From the NCBI GenBank assembly GCA_036381255.1, contig DASVDG010000001.1:1-56935 (forward strand): a stretch of DNA of 56,935 bases, given 5' to 3'. The notes below the pieces were generated by a model that saw only the letters and a program-made list of their open reading frames with translations, was not told the DNA's origin and searched no databases. Positions 18,413-26,213 of this stretch are shown here, in pieces. How positions within the stretch are numbered: position 1 is the first letter of the stretch; the number at the start of each line of letters is the position of its first letter. The stretch comes from CALBZE01 sp036381255. GTDB lineage: Bacteria > Gemmatimonadota > Gemmatimonadetes > Longimicrobiales > RSA9. Position numbers and translations under genes: made by a program.

Positions 18413-18877
18413 ATGGGGAGATCGAGCCGCCTGGCCGCTGCCGCCGCGGCGTTCGTCGTGGCACTCGGTTCGGGGTGCCAGCAGGAGCCGAGCGGGGAGG
18501 GGCCGGTCTTCGGCGAGTACGCCGAGGAGCGGGCGCGGTCGGAGGAATTCCGACGCCAGCCGGCGCGGCCGGCGGAGCAGCGGCTTCCCGGAGTCCAGGT
18601 GATCTTCGACGAGGGCTCGATGGCGCTGGCGCGGGACACGGTCGAAGCCGGGCCGCAGGTCCTCCTGTTCACGAACATGAGCAATTCGGTCACGACGAGG
18701 TGCTCGGTGTCGGGGGCGGGGCGGCGGTGGCGGACCGAAGAGCTGCGGCCGGGTTCGGGCGTCTCGATCAGCCTCGTGCTCGACCCCGGCAGGTACACGA
18801 TCGAATGCCCGGTCCGGGCGCGCGAGGCGACGGACGGCGACGTCCGGGTCGTGCGCGCCGTCCTGACCGTACGCTGA
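18413..18877 (+). CDS. Lipoprotein with a cupredoxin-like C-terminal half
   Basis: 154 residues. The signal peptide ends in a lipobox, VALGSGC, near residue 22, so the protein is lipidated and exported. A short charged linker leads to a beta-sandwich-like half: VIFDEGSMALARDTVEAGPQ, LLFTNMSNS, SISLVLDPGRYTIECPV, a pattern seen in cupredoxin-like domains. The His/Met copper ligands are not evident, so metal binding is doubtful. GGGAG lies nine bases before the ATG. Function unknown. A strong terminator follows. Confidence 0.75.
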   Translation: MGRSSRLAAAAAAFVVALGSGCQQEPSGEGPVFGEYAEERARSEEFRRQPARPAEQRLPGVQVIFDEGSMALARDTVEAGPQVLLFTNMSNSVTTRCSVSGAGRRWRTEELRPGSGVSISLVLDPGRYTIECPVRAREATDGDVRVVRAVLTVR

Positions 18878-18917
18878 CGGGGGCGGCCCGCAGCCACGTC
18901 GCCCGCGTCGCCGTGGC

Positions 18918-19898
18918 TCACAGGCCGGCGCCCGCGGCCGCGGGCCGTTCTTTTTCCGGCGTGACGGCCGCTTCGCCGCGGTATCCGCTCGCCACGCCGC
19001 CCACGACCATGAGAAGCCCGACCCAGCCGAACGGCGTCAGCCCCTGACCGAACAGGGCGAGGGCGAGGAGCGCGCCGACGACGGGCTCGACGCTCGCCGC
19101 GACGGAGGCCGGCGCGGCGTCGATGCGCCGGACGCCGGCGAAGTAGAAGAAGTTCGCGCCGAGCACGGCGCCGATGCCGAGTGCGACGATGTAGAGCCAG
19201 CCGGCGAGCGTTTCGGCCGGCATCGGCGTGTGTCCGCTCAGCGGCAGGAACAGGGCGAGGACGAGCGTTCCTCCCGCGAGCTCGAGGAAGAGCACCTTGA
19301 CGGAGCCGTAGCGCGGCACGGCGTAGCGGGCGAGGAGCGTGCTGCCGGCGTAGCTCACGGCGGCGAGCAGGCCGCCGAGGATGCCGGCGGTGAAGTTGGA
19401 CAGGCCGGCGGCCGCCGCGGGGTCCGCCTGGTCCGAGGTGTGCCCGTTGACGGTCAGCGCGACACCGACCATGACGACGATGGCGATGACGACGCGTGAC
19501 CCGGTCAACGCCTCGCCGAGGAGCGGTCGGGCAAGCAGCGCGACCAGGACGGGTGCCGTGTAGAGCAGCGCGACGGCGGGCGCGACGCCGACGCCAGCGA
19601 TCGCGAACTGGAACGCGACCTCGAAGAGCGCCACGAGCACGCCGCCGACCAGCCCGACCAGGAGCAACCCCCGTCGATCGATCCTGAAGAGGTCGCGGCG
19701 GAACAGGCCGAACGCGGCCAGGCCGAGTACGGAGAGCAGAATGCGCCAGAACCCGACGTCGGTGAGCTCGGCGCCCTCGGCGTACAGCGCTGTGCTGAGC
19801 GGGCCGGTCGTGCCCCAGAGCGTGCCGGCGCCGAGGGCGAAGAGATAGCCGGCGATCCGGCTCGCACCGGAGTGATTCGAAGACGTTCGCTGGTTCAT
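18918..19898 (-). CDS. EamA/DMT superfamily transporter
   Basis: 326 residues with about ten hydrophobic helices arranged as two EamA repeats. The first repeat contains LGAGTLWGTTGPLSTALY and the second begins near ILGGLLAAVSYAGSTLLARY; EPVVGALLALALFGQGLTP is the typical end of the second repeat. Family members export amino acids or small metabolites across the inner membrane; the substrate cannot be told. Start at the ATG 19898; an upstream in-frame extension is basic and unlike the family. The C-terminus overlaps the terminator of the convergent gene. Confidence 0.92.
   Translation of the reverse strand: MNQRTSSNHSGASRIAGYLFALGAGTLWGTTGPLSTALYAEGAELTDVGFWRILLSVLGLAAFGLFRRDLFRIDRRGLLLVGLVGGVLVALFEVAFQFAIAGVGVAPAVALLYTAPVLVALLARPLLGEALTGSRVVIAIVVMVGVALTVNGHTSDQADPAAAAGLSNFTAGILGGLLAAVSYAGSTLLARYAVPRYGSVKVLFLELAGGTLVLALFLPLSGHTPMPAETLAGWLYIVALGIGAVLGANFFYFAGVRRIDAAPASVAASVEPVVGALLALALFGQGLTPFGWVGLLMVVGGVASGYRGEAAVTPEKERPAAAGAGL
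18930..18955 (+). terminator. Rho-independent terminator of the lipoprotein gene
   Basis: A perfect 16-base palindrome at 18930-18945 (arms GCCCGCGG and CCGCGGGC) is followed by CGTTCTTTTT. This is the clearest T-tract terminator in the window. It lies inside the 3' end of the convergent EamA gene, where it encodes part of that protein's alanine/glycine-rich C-terminus. Confidence 0.75.
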
Positions 19899-20123
19899 GG
19901 TCCGCAGTTCCGTCCGGCGGCGCGGTATCGGTGAGGTTGGAGGCGCTTCGCCGTGAAGAATAGGCGGTCGGGTGGAGCGCGGCAACGGCGTCGACGCCGG
20001 GCGGGTGGGCGGTGCGGCGGCCGCGGCGTGCCGGCGCGGCCCGCGGCATCGACCGTGGCGGCCGGCGGCCGGGGCACCCGCGCCGGAACCCGGCCGCCGT
20101 TCGCGCGTAGGCAGGCTTTGTCG

Positions 20124-20726
20124 TCAGCGGCCCATGGATCCCCGGATTTGGCGGGCCTGCTGGAGGTGCGAGGCGACCATGTCGCGCGCCTCCCTCAGGT
20201 CCCGTTCGAGCGCGTTGTCGTCCGCGCCCGGGATCAACGCGTCGTCCAGCGTGTTCAGCAGCCACTCGTGCTGGGCGACCTGGTTCTGCATGTACGTCCG
20301 GTCGAACTGTGCGCCTTCGAGCTGCTGAAGGACGTGAAGGGTCCGCTGGTTGTTGGAGCTGAGCTGCTGCGAGATCGGTCCGCGCGCGCCCATCCCATCC
20401 CGCATGTCCGTCCTGTTCCGTCGGTCCATGTGGGGCGAGATCATCTGGTTCAGCGTCGTGTGCTCGGTGATCATCCGCTGAGCGAACTGGCGGACAGCGT
20501 CGTTCCGGCTCTTCTGGAGCGCGAGCTGTCCTGCCTGGATCTCGCCGTTGTTGGCGTTCATCATGATGGACGAGATCTCCACGTCGGTCAGGACGTAGCT
20601 CTCGCCCGGAGCGGGCTGGACGCGCACCTCCCGCTCGGAGGGCCCGCAGGCGGCGAGGCCGAGGGCGGCCGCCGCGACGAAGCGTGGGAACGCGCGTACG
20701 GCCGCGCGAGACGTAGACTGGTCCAT
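20124..20726 (-). CDS. DUF4142 domain lipoprotein
   Basis: 200 residues. A signal peptide with lipobox LGLAAC ends near residue 27. The mature part is a DUF4142 helical bundle: VEISSIMMNANNGEIQAGQL, SRNDAVRQFAQRMITEHTTL, QFDRTYMQNQVAQHEWLLNT and a final amphipathic helix. The domain is ferritin-like in fold and found in exported proteins of unknown function. AAGGAGGAAG precedes the ATG. It stands alone between the EamA gene and the divergent prenyltransferase gene. Confidence 0.9.
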   Translation of the reverse strand: MDQSTSRAAVRAFPRFVAAAALGLAACGPSEREVRVQPAPGESYVLTDVEISSIMMNANNGEIQAGQLALQKSRNDAVRQFAQRMITEHTTLNQMISPHMDRRNRTDMRDGMGARGPISQQLSSNNQRTLHVLQQLEGAQFDRTYMQNQVAQHEWLLNTLDDALIPGADDNALERDLREARDMVASHLQQARQIRGSMGR

Positions 20727-20844
20727 TCTTCCTCCTTCCAGGCATCCTCGAGGTTGAAGCACGACTCGCCCGGCGCTGGCCGCCGGACCGTCGGAGCGAC
20801 GCTCCGGATGCAAGTTCGGTGCGCGGCCGGACCGGCTCGCGGCG

Positions 20845-20873
20845 TTGAACAACGACGCCCGGCCGGGTAGATT
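20845..20873 (+). promoter_or_regulatory. Promoter of the prenyltransferase/ubiX unit
   Basis: TTGAAC at 20845-20850, a 17-base spacer, and TAGATT at 20868-20873. The ATG at 20916 is 42 bases downstream. Confidence 0.55.
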
Positions 20874-20915
20874 GCCGGCCCGTGGAACGTCGAGAGTCGG
20901 GAGGGTTCCGAGGCG

Positions 20916-21911
20916 ATGTCGAGGATAGGGGAGGAAGCGTCGGCCGTGACCGTGCCGGCAGGGGCCGCGCGCGGCGGCGCGGCAGGGGAACCGCGGGAGG
21001 GGCAGACCTTCGCGGGGGACTCGCTGCTGGCCCGGTACGCCAGCTTCGTGAAGCTGCCGCACACCCTGTTTGCGCTGCCGTTCGCGGGCGTGGGCGCGAT
21101 CGTGGGCACGCGCGTCCGGCCGGATGCCGTGACGCCGGGCGTGGCGTTATGGATCGTGCTGGCGTTCACGGCCGCGCGATTCGCGGCGATGGGGTTCAAC
21201 CGGATCGTGGACGCGCGCTACGATGCGTTGAACCCGCGCACGCGGCAGCGGGAGCTGCCGACGGGCCGGCTGAGCATGACGCAGGCCGCGGCCGCCGTCG
21301 CGGTCGCGTCGGTGGTGTTCGTGGCCGCGGCGTGGTGGCTGAACCCGCTGTGCGGCTGGCTCTCGCCGGTCGCGCTGGCGTGGGTGTTCTTCTACTCGTA
21401 TACGAAGCGCTTCACGGCCTGGTCGCACATCGTGCTGGGCGTGGGGCTCGGGATCGCGCCGGTCGGCGCGTACCTCGCTGTGACCGGGGAGTGGAGCGAG
21501 CCGTGGTGGGCGCTCGTCGCCTTCGCCGCGGCGGTCACGGCGTGGGCGGCGGGGTTCGACATCATCTACGCGGTCCAGGACGAGGCGTTCGACCGGGAGC
21601 ACGGCCTCCATTCGATCCCGGCTCGGCTCGGAGTGCGACGGGCGCTGGGCGTCGCACGGCTGCTCCATTTCCTCGCGGTCGTCGCGTTCTTCGGGCTGTG
21701 GTGGCTGAGGGCGTTCCCCCTGGGGTGGTTGTACCTCGCGGGCGTGGGCGTGATGGCGGTGCTGCTGCACTTCGCGCATGCGTCGCTGCGCGGGCGCCCG
21801 GCGGAGGCGCTGGACTTCCGCCGGATCGACCGGGCGTTCTTCCACACGAACGTGGGCGTCTCGACCAGCTTCTTCGTGCTGACCCTCCTGGAACGAGTGC
21901 TCCTCGGATGA
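20916..21911 (+). CDS. UbiA-family prenyltransferase (MqnP/UbiA-like)
   Basis: 331 residues with eight or nine membrane helices. The two aspartate-rich motifs that bind Mg-diphosphate are present: NRIVDARYDALNPRT near residues 100-114 and DIIYAVQDEAFDRE near 222-235. The KLPHTLFALPFA start is typical of the 4-hydroxybenzoate/futalosine-pathway group. With ubiX overlapping by four bases and menG 4 kb away, the likely role is attachment of the polyprenyl tail in menaquinone synthesis (MqnP in the futalosine route). No mqnA-E gene is visible to settle it. The first 35 residues are a low-complexity extension. Confidence 0.9.
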   Translation: MSRIGEEASAVTVPAGAARGGAAGEPREGQTFAGDSLLARYASFVKLPHTLFALPFAGVGAIVGTRVRPDAVTPGVALWIVLAFTAARFAAMGFNRIVDARYDALNPRTRQRELPTGRLSMTQAAAAVAVASVVFVAAAWWLNPLCGWLSPVALAWVFFYSYTKRFTAWSHIVLGVGLGIAPVGAYLAVTGEWSEPWWALVAFAAAVTAWAAGFDIIYAVQDEAFDREHGLHSIPARLGVRRALGVARLLHFLAVVAFFGLWWLRAFPLGWLYLAGVGVMAVLLHFAHASLRGRPAEALDFRRIDRAFFHTNVGVSTSFFVLTLLERVLLG

Positions 21912-22624
21912 ACGGGACGGCCGGCAGGGACGCTGGCGGGGCCGGTGCAGCCATCCCGGCCGCATCGGACGAGCGGCGCGGGGACGATGCGGCGCCGTCC
22001 ACGGCACCGGCCGGTCGCGGTGCGGCGGGGGCGGGCGGCGCACCCGTGACGCTGGCGATGACCGGCGCCTCCGGCGCGCGGTACGCCGTCCGACTGCTGC
22101 GGGTCCTGAACGACGCCGGCGTGCCGGTGCGGCTCATCATCTCCGAGACCGGCTGGCGATTGCTGCGGGAGGAGGAGGGGATCGATGGGGAGTCGGCGTT
22201 GCGGCAGCGGACGGGCGACTGGAGCCGCGTCGCGCGCTACGACGATGCCGATCGCGGCGCGACACCGGCCTCGGGCTCGGCGCCGTCGCGCGGGATGGTG
22301 GTCTGCCCGTGCTCGATGGGCACGCTCGCGAGCATCGCGCAGGGGACGACGCGGTCGCTGATCGAGCGCGCGGCGGACGTCGCGTTGAAGGAGCGCCGGC
22401 CGCTCATCCTCGTGCCTCGCGAGACGCCGTACTCGATCCTGCACCTGGAGAACATGCTCCGGTTGAGCCGCGCCGGCGCCATCGTGCTCCCCGCCTCGCC
22501 CGGGTTCTACCACCGGCCGAAGGGCATCGCCGACCTGGTCGACTTCGTGGTCGGCCGGATCGTCGCGCACCTCGGTCTCGACCTGCCGCTCGGCCCTCGC
22601 TGGGAGAGCGGCGAACTCGACTGA
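21908..22624 (+). CDS. ubiX: UbiX-type flavin prenyltransferase
   Basis: 238 residues. UbiX makes the prenylated FMN cofactor used by UbiD-type decarboxylases. The core starts near residue 47 with LAMTGASGARYAVRLLRVL; VVCPCSMGTLASIAQGTT and RETPYSILHLENMLRLSRAG are conserved, as is the end SPGFYHRPKGIADLVDFVVG. The first 45 residues are an Ala/Gly-rich extension absent from most UbiX proteins; the start ATG at 21908 overlaps the previous stop (ATGA), so coupling makes it the probable true start. No ubiD lies in the window. Confidence 0.95.
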   Translation: MNGTAGRDAGGAGAAIPAASDERRGDDAAPSTAPAGRGAAGAGGAPVTLAMTGASGARYAVRLLRVLNDAGVPVRLIISETGWRLLREEEGIDGESALRQRTGDWSRVARYDDADRGATPASGSAPSRGMVVCPCSMGTLASIAQGTTRSLIERAADVALKERRPLILVPRETPYSILHLENMLRLSRAGAIVLPASPGFYHRPKGIADLVDFVVGRIVAHLGLDLPLGPRWESGELD

Positions 22625-22630
22625 GGGCGC

Positions 22631-23098
22631 ATGCTCGTCGGATTGATCAGCGACACGCACGGGCAGCTCCGCCCGGAAGTCTTCGACCGCTTCGCGGCCG
22701 TCGACCGCATCCTGCACGCCGGCGACATCGGGTCCGTGGAGCTGCTGCTCGAGCTCGAGGCGATCGCGCCGGTCACCGCGGTCTGGGGAAACACCGACGG
22801 GTTCGATGTGCGCGCCCGCGTGGCGGAGACGGCGGAGGCGGTGCTGGACGGGTGCCGCGTCGTCGTCGTGCACGGGCACCAGCTGGGGTCGCCGCGACCG
22901 GATTCGTTGCGGGAGGCGTACCCCGAGGCGGACGTCATCGTCTACGGCCATACGCACCGCGCCGACGTCGATCGCGCGGACGGGCGGTGGGTCGTCAATC
23001 CCGGCGCGGCCGGCCCGGCCCGGTTCAGGCTCCGCCCGTCGGTGGCGCTGATGACGGTCGAGCGCGCGTCGGTCGACGTGCGCATCGTCGAGCTGTAG
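22631..23098 (+). CDS. YfcE/MJ0936-type metallophosphoesterase
   Basis: 155 residues. The calcineurin-like metal motifs are present in order: LISDTHGQL, HAGDIG, WGNTD, VVVHGHQLG and YGHTHRADV, followed by NPGAAG, which together bind two metal ions. Single-domain members hydrolyse phosphodiesters in vitro; the natural substrate is unknown. It starts six bases after ubiX and is probably co-transcribed with it. Confidence 0.93.
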   Translation: MLVGLISDTHGQLRPEVFDRFAAVDRILHAGDIGSVELLLELEAIAPVTAVWGNTDGFDVRARVAETAEAVLDGCRVVVVHGHQLGSPRPDSLREAYPEADVIVYGHTHRADVDRADGRWVVNPGAAGPARFRLRPSVALMTVERASVDVRIVEL

Positions 23099-23338
23099 TC
23101 CCGGGCTGCCGCTTCCGCCTGCTTCTCCCTTTCCATCCGCTCGCCGGCGCGTGGATCGAGCCGTCCGCGGCCGCCATATCCGACCGCGCTCATCGTGACC
23201 GTCGCGGAAATCGGGGCCCCGTGCCCCGTCGTGCTCCACCGGGTCACCCTTCGGCGCCGCGGCGCGCGGACCGCCGTCGCGCACGTTCCATCCCCGGCAC
23301 GCAACTTTCGTCCGGCGCCGGCGGACCCCCGGAGCGGG

Positions 23339-23707
23339 ATGGGCGCACGGATGGAGATGCTCGAACGCACGTACACGACGGCGACGGCGGGGCTGCTCGC
23401 GCTGCTCCTCGTCGCCCTTCTGATGGCGAGGCTGATCACGCCGCTCGAGCGGCGGCTCGTGACGAGCACGGCGGTGACGCTGGCCGGTCTGTTCTTCATC
23501 GCGCGGTCGGCGGGCGACCCGGTCGCGATGGCAGTCGGCGCGACGGGGTGGGCGGTCGGCCTCGGCTCGTTCGCCCACGGCGTGCTGACGTGGACATCGG
23601 CAGCGGCCTCGCGGATCGGGCCGTTGGCGGCGGTCTTCCTGCTGCCGCCGACGTTCTTTGGCGCCGTGCTACTGGACGGGCTTGCGATCAGCCTGATCTC
23701 CGGCTGA
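23339..23707 (+). CDS. Small membrane protein of unknown family
   Basis: 122 residues from ATG 23339, which follows GGAG; in-frame ATGs at 23351 and 23357 are also possible. There are three or four hydrophobic stretches (about 17-35, 44-60, 62-80, 98-118), separated by short charged loops such as PLERRLVTS. I do not recognise the family. It faces a convergent lipoprotein gene 20 bases away. The 240 bases upstream hold no gene and no convincing promoter. Confidence 0.6.
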   Translation: MGARMEMLERTYTTATAGLLALLLVALLMARLITPLERRLVTSTAVTLAGLFFIARSAGDPVAMAVGATGWAVGLGSFAHGVLTWTSAAASRIGPLAAVFLLPPTFFGAVLLDGLAISLISG

Positions 23708-23727
23708 CCCGAGGCGCCGGCCGGGCC

Positions 23728-24174
23728 TCAATCGACGCGTACGAACGCGTGCTCGTACCGGTAGCAGCAGGGGTCTTCCAGGATCAGGGTATCGCGCCCC
23801 TCGCGGCGGACGATCTGGCGATCGACGCCGGGGTCGAAGGGGAATGCCCGGAGCGGATCGGCGTAGTGGATCCCCGGGCGTGGCGGCGCGGCCGCGGAGT
23901 CCCGAACGGGCGCGAGGCGGTAATCGATGTGCGCGCGGGCCGTGTCGCCGCCGTAGACCGTGAGGCGGCCGTCCCGGTGGAAGTAGAAGATCCTTTCGTA
24001 CCCTTCGTCGTCCGGTGTGGGCCGGATCCCCGCGATCCCGCCGAACGAGCCGATCCACCGCCAGGGTCCGTAGATCGCCGTCGCCGGAGTGGTCCGATCG
24101 GAATCGGCGCAGGCGGCGAGGAGCGCGATCGGGAGGAGCAGGAAGGCAGCCAGTCGACGACGGGTTCCGGGCAT
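23728..24174 (-). CDS. Lipoprotein of unknown function
   Basis: 148 residues from ATG 24174. The signal peptide has a lipobox LLAAC near residue 20. The mature part is rich in aromatic and charged residues (GPWRWIGSFGGIAGI, ERIFYFHRDGRLTVYGGDTA, DPCCYRYEHAFVRVD), suggesting a small beta-barrel or lipocalin-like fold such as those annotated as lipocalin/META-type in other genomes. That is inference. A longer start at 24234 would add a non-signal-like extension. Confidence 0.7.
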   Translation of the reverse strand: MPGTRRRLAAFLLLPIALLAACADSDRTTPATAIYGPWRWIGSFGGIAGIRPTPDDEGYERIFYFHRDGRLTVYGGDTARAHIDYRLAPVRDSAAAPPRPGIHYADPLRAFPFDPGVDRQIVRREGRDTLILEDPCCYRYEHAFVRVD

Positions 24175-24264
24175 AGCGCACCGATCCTGCGAGGGGTCGA
24201 CTTCTATTCGGAGGAGTTGCAGGATCGGCGCCATGGTCGAGGCGCGGGGGTCTGGTATCGGGGG

Positions 24265-25341
24265 TCAGGCGGTCCGGCGTGGCTCGAGGAGCGTGGCGGG
24301 GTCGTGGAGCCGGTCGCGTTCGGCGGGGTGGAGACGGAACCAGCGGGCGACGAGCAGGATCTCCGCGGCCTGGTGCGGCTCGACCCGGAGCGGCGCGGGG
24401 TCGAAGCCGTCGAGCGCCACACGGATCGCGTCGGCGACCCGGGACCTCTCCTCCGCCGTGCGGGGCCAGGAGAACTCAGCGCAGACGAGTCCGCGGCGGA
24501 TCAGGTAGAGGCGGTCGTCGCCGTCGTGGCCGGGGACGCGGTAGACGTGCGTCAGCGTCTGTAGGGTGCCGCGCAGGGCGAGGAGCTCTTTGCGCACGTT
24601 CTCGAGGCGGGTCGCCCGGTCGCGGAGCTCGGCGGCGTACTCGAACTGGAGGCGATCGGCAGCCTGGTGCATCCGCTCCTGGAGCGCGAGGAGCGGCTCG
24701 TCGGCCGAGCCTTCGAGGAAGCGGCAGGCGTGGTCGACGCGTTCGAGATACGCGGAGCGAGTGCACCGGCCGGCGCAGGGGGCGAGGCAGCGCCGGATCT
24801 CGCCGCGGTAGCAGCCGGGCGGATCGTCGCGACCGAAGAGGTCGAGCTGGTCGGCGAAGCGCATCGGCGTGGAGCCGCGGCAGTCGCGCAGCTCCAGGAT
24901 GTCCGACAGCTCGCGGATCGCGTCCCGGACGCGGGCGCGTCCGCGGAACGGGCCGAAGTAGAGCGCGTTGTCGTTGGCGACGTCGCCGGCGAGGAGGAGC
25001 CGGGGCGCGGCTTCGCGGGTCCGCTTGATGAAGCAGTACTGCCGGTCGCGCTTGTGCTCGACGTTGTAGACCGGCCGCCAGCGCTTGATCTGCCGCAGCT
25101 CGGTGAGGAGAGCGGCGAATTCGTTGGGCACGTAGTCCCACTCGATGCGGTGCGCGTGGCCGACGATCTCGGCCGCCTTCTCGCCGCGGCGCGCGCGGAA
25201 ATAGGAGAGGAGCCGTGTGCGCACGCGGACCGACTTGCCCACGTAGAGCACCTCACCGGACGGGCCGAGCATGCGGTAGACGCCGGGCCGGTCCCGGGCG
25301 TGCTCGCGTACGTGGGCGCGCAACTCCGCTTTGCGGCTCAT
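24265..25341 (-). CDS. Short UvrC homologue (GIY-YIG nuclease with UVR motif, no C-terminal nuclease domain)
   Basis: 358 residues. The GIY-YIG domain (about residues 15-95) shows GVYRMLGPSGEVLYVGKS and the catalytic arginine region RVRTRLLSYF, like the 3'-incision half of UvrC. A cysteine-rich stretch (CRGSTPMRF, GCYRGEIRRCLAPCAGRC) and a UVR motif (LQERMHQAADRLQFEYAAEL) follow. The RNase H-like nuclease domain and helix-hairpin-helix of UvrC are missing, so it resembles Cho or the nuclease part of bacterial epsilon-Cho proteins. It lies 47 bases after mutM on the same strand, a DNA-repair context. AGGA precedes the ATG. Confidence 0.88.
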   Translation of the reverse strand: MSRKAELRAHVREHARDRPGVYRMLGPSGEVLYVGKSVRVRTRLLSYFRARRGEKAAEIVGHAHRIEWDYVPNEFAALLTELRQIKRWRPVYNVEHKRDRQYCFIKRTREAAPRLLLAGDVANDNALYFGPFRGRARVRDAIRELSDILELRDCRGSTPMRFADQLDLFGRDDPPGCYRGEIRRCLAPCAGRCTRSAYLERVDHACRFLEGSADEPLLALQERMHQAADRLQFEYAAELRDRATRLENVRKELLALRGTLQTLTHVYRVPGHDGDDRLYLIRRGLVCAEFSWPRTAEERSRVADAIRVALDGFDPAPLRVEPHQAAEILLVARWFRLHPAERDRLHDPATLLEPRRTA

Positions 25342-25388
25342 GGGTGGTCCTGCAACTTCCGCCCGGACGGGATCCTTCGAGGGGCGCG

Positions 25389-26213
25389 TTACTTCTGACA
25401 GCGAGGGCAGTAGAACGCGGAGCGGTTGCCGAGCACCAACCGCTCGATGGGGGTGCCGCAGTTCGGGCAGGGCTCGCCCGCGCGGCCATAGACGCGCAGC
25501 CGCGGCTCGTATCCCCCGGCTTCGCCGCGGGCGTCGCGGTAGTCGCGGAGCGTGGTGCCGCGGACTTCGATCGCCTCGGCGAGGACGGCGCGGATCGCAT
25601 CGCGCAGGCGCGCGGCCTCGGCGGCCGTGAGCGAGTTCGCGGGCCGCGCGGGGTGGATCCCGGCGCGGAACAGCGCCTCGTTCGCGTAGATGTTGCCGAT
25701 CCCCGCGACGCGGCGCTGGTCGAGGAGCCAGTTGCGGATCGGCGTGCGCGACCGCGACGTCAGATCGTGGAGCCGTTCGGCGGTGAAGGCGTCGGAGAGC
25801 GGTTCCACGCCGATCTCCGCCTGGCGCCGGTCCCACGCCTCCGGCGAGTACAGGTCGAGCCGACCGAAGCGACGGATGTCGTCGTAGAGCAGCGCGCCGC
25901 CGTGGTCGAGCGCGAAGCGGACGGCCACGTGGCGCAGCTCCATCGCGCGCGGGGCCTCGCTGACGACGAGCCGGCCGGTCATCCCGAGGTTGACGACGAG
26001 GACGGGGCCGTCGACGAAGCGAAGCACGAGGTTCTTCGCGCGGCGGCCGACCTCCGCGATGCGCCGGCCGACGAGCGCCTCGGCGAGGGACGCGGGCGTG
26101 AGGCCGGGCCCGAGGACGTCGGCGTGCGTGACCTGCACCGCGGTGACCGTGCGGCCGACGACGTGCCGGCGCAGGTCGCGCGCGATCGTCTCGGCCTCAG
26201 GGAGCTCCGGCAC
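25389..26213 (-). CDS. mutM: Formamidopyrimidine-DNA glycosylase
   Basis: 274 residues, full length. The mature N-terminus PELPEAETIARDL gives the catalytic Pro2 and Glu3 used in beta,delta-elimination at oxidised purines such as 8-oxoguanine. The conserved GNIYANEALF helix and the C-terminal zinc finger CPNCGT...FYCPRC are intact. It overlaps the end of purD by 17 bases, so it is translated from the purD message. Confidence 0.97.
   Translation of the reverse strand: MPELPEAETIARDLRRHVVGRTVTAVQVTHADVLGPGLTPASLAEALVGRRIAEVGRRAKNLVLRFVDGPVLVVNLGMTGRLVVSEAPRAMELRHVAVRFALDHGGALLYDDIRRFGRLDLYSPEAWDRRQAEIGVEPLSDAFTAERLHDLTSRSRTPIRNWLLDQRRVAGIGNIYANEALFRAGIHPARPANSLTAAEAARLRDAIRAVLAEAIEVRGTTLRDYRDARGEAGGYEPRLRVYGRAGEPCPNCGTPIERLVLGNRSAFYCPRCQK

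Noticed and set aside
23195..23338. Longer N-terminus for the small membrane protein gene
   Set aside because: The added residues are basic and low-complexity; the ATG at 23339 has a ribosome-binding site and leads straight into the hydrophobic part.
18351..25370. A shared GGAACTT/GCAACTT motif near 18355, 23301 and 25347 as an ECF promoter
   Set aside because: The second (-10) half is not shared among the three sites and one lies in the wrong orientation for its gene.
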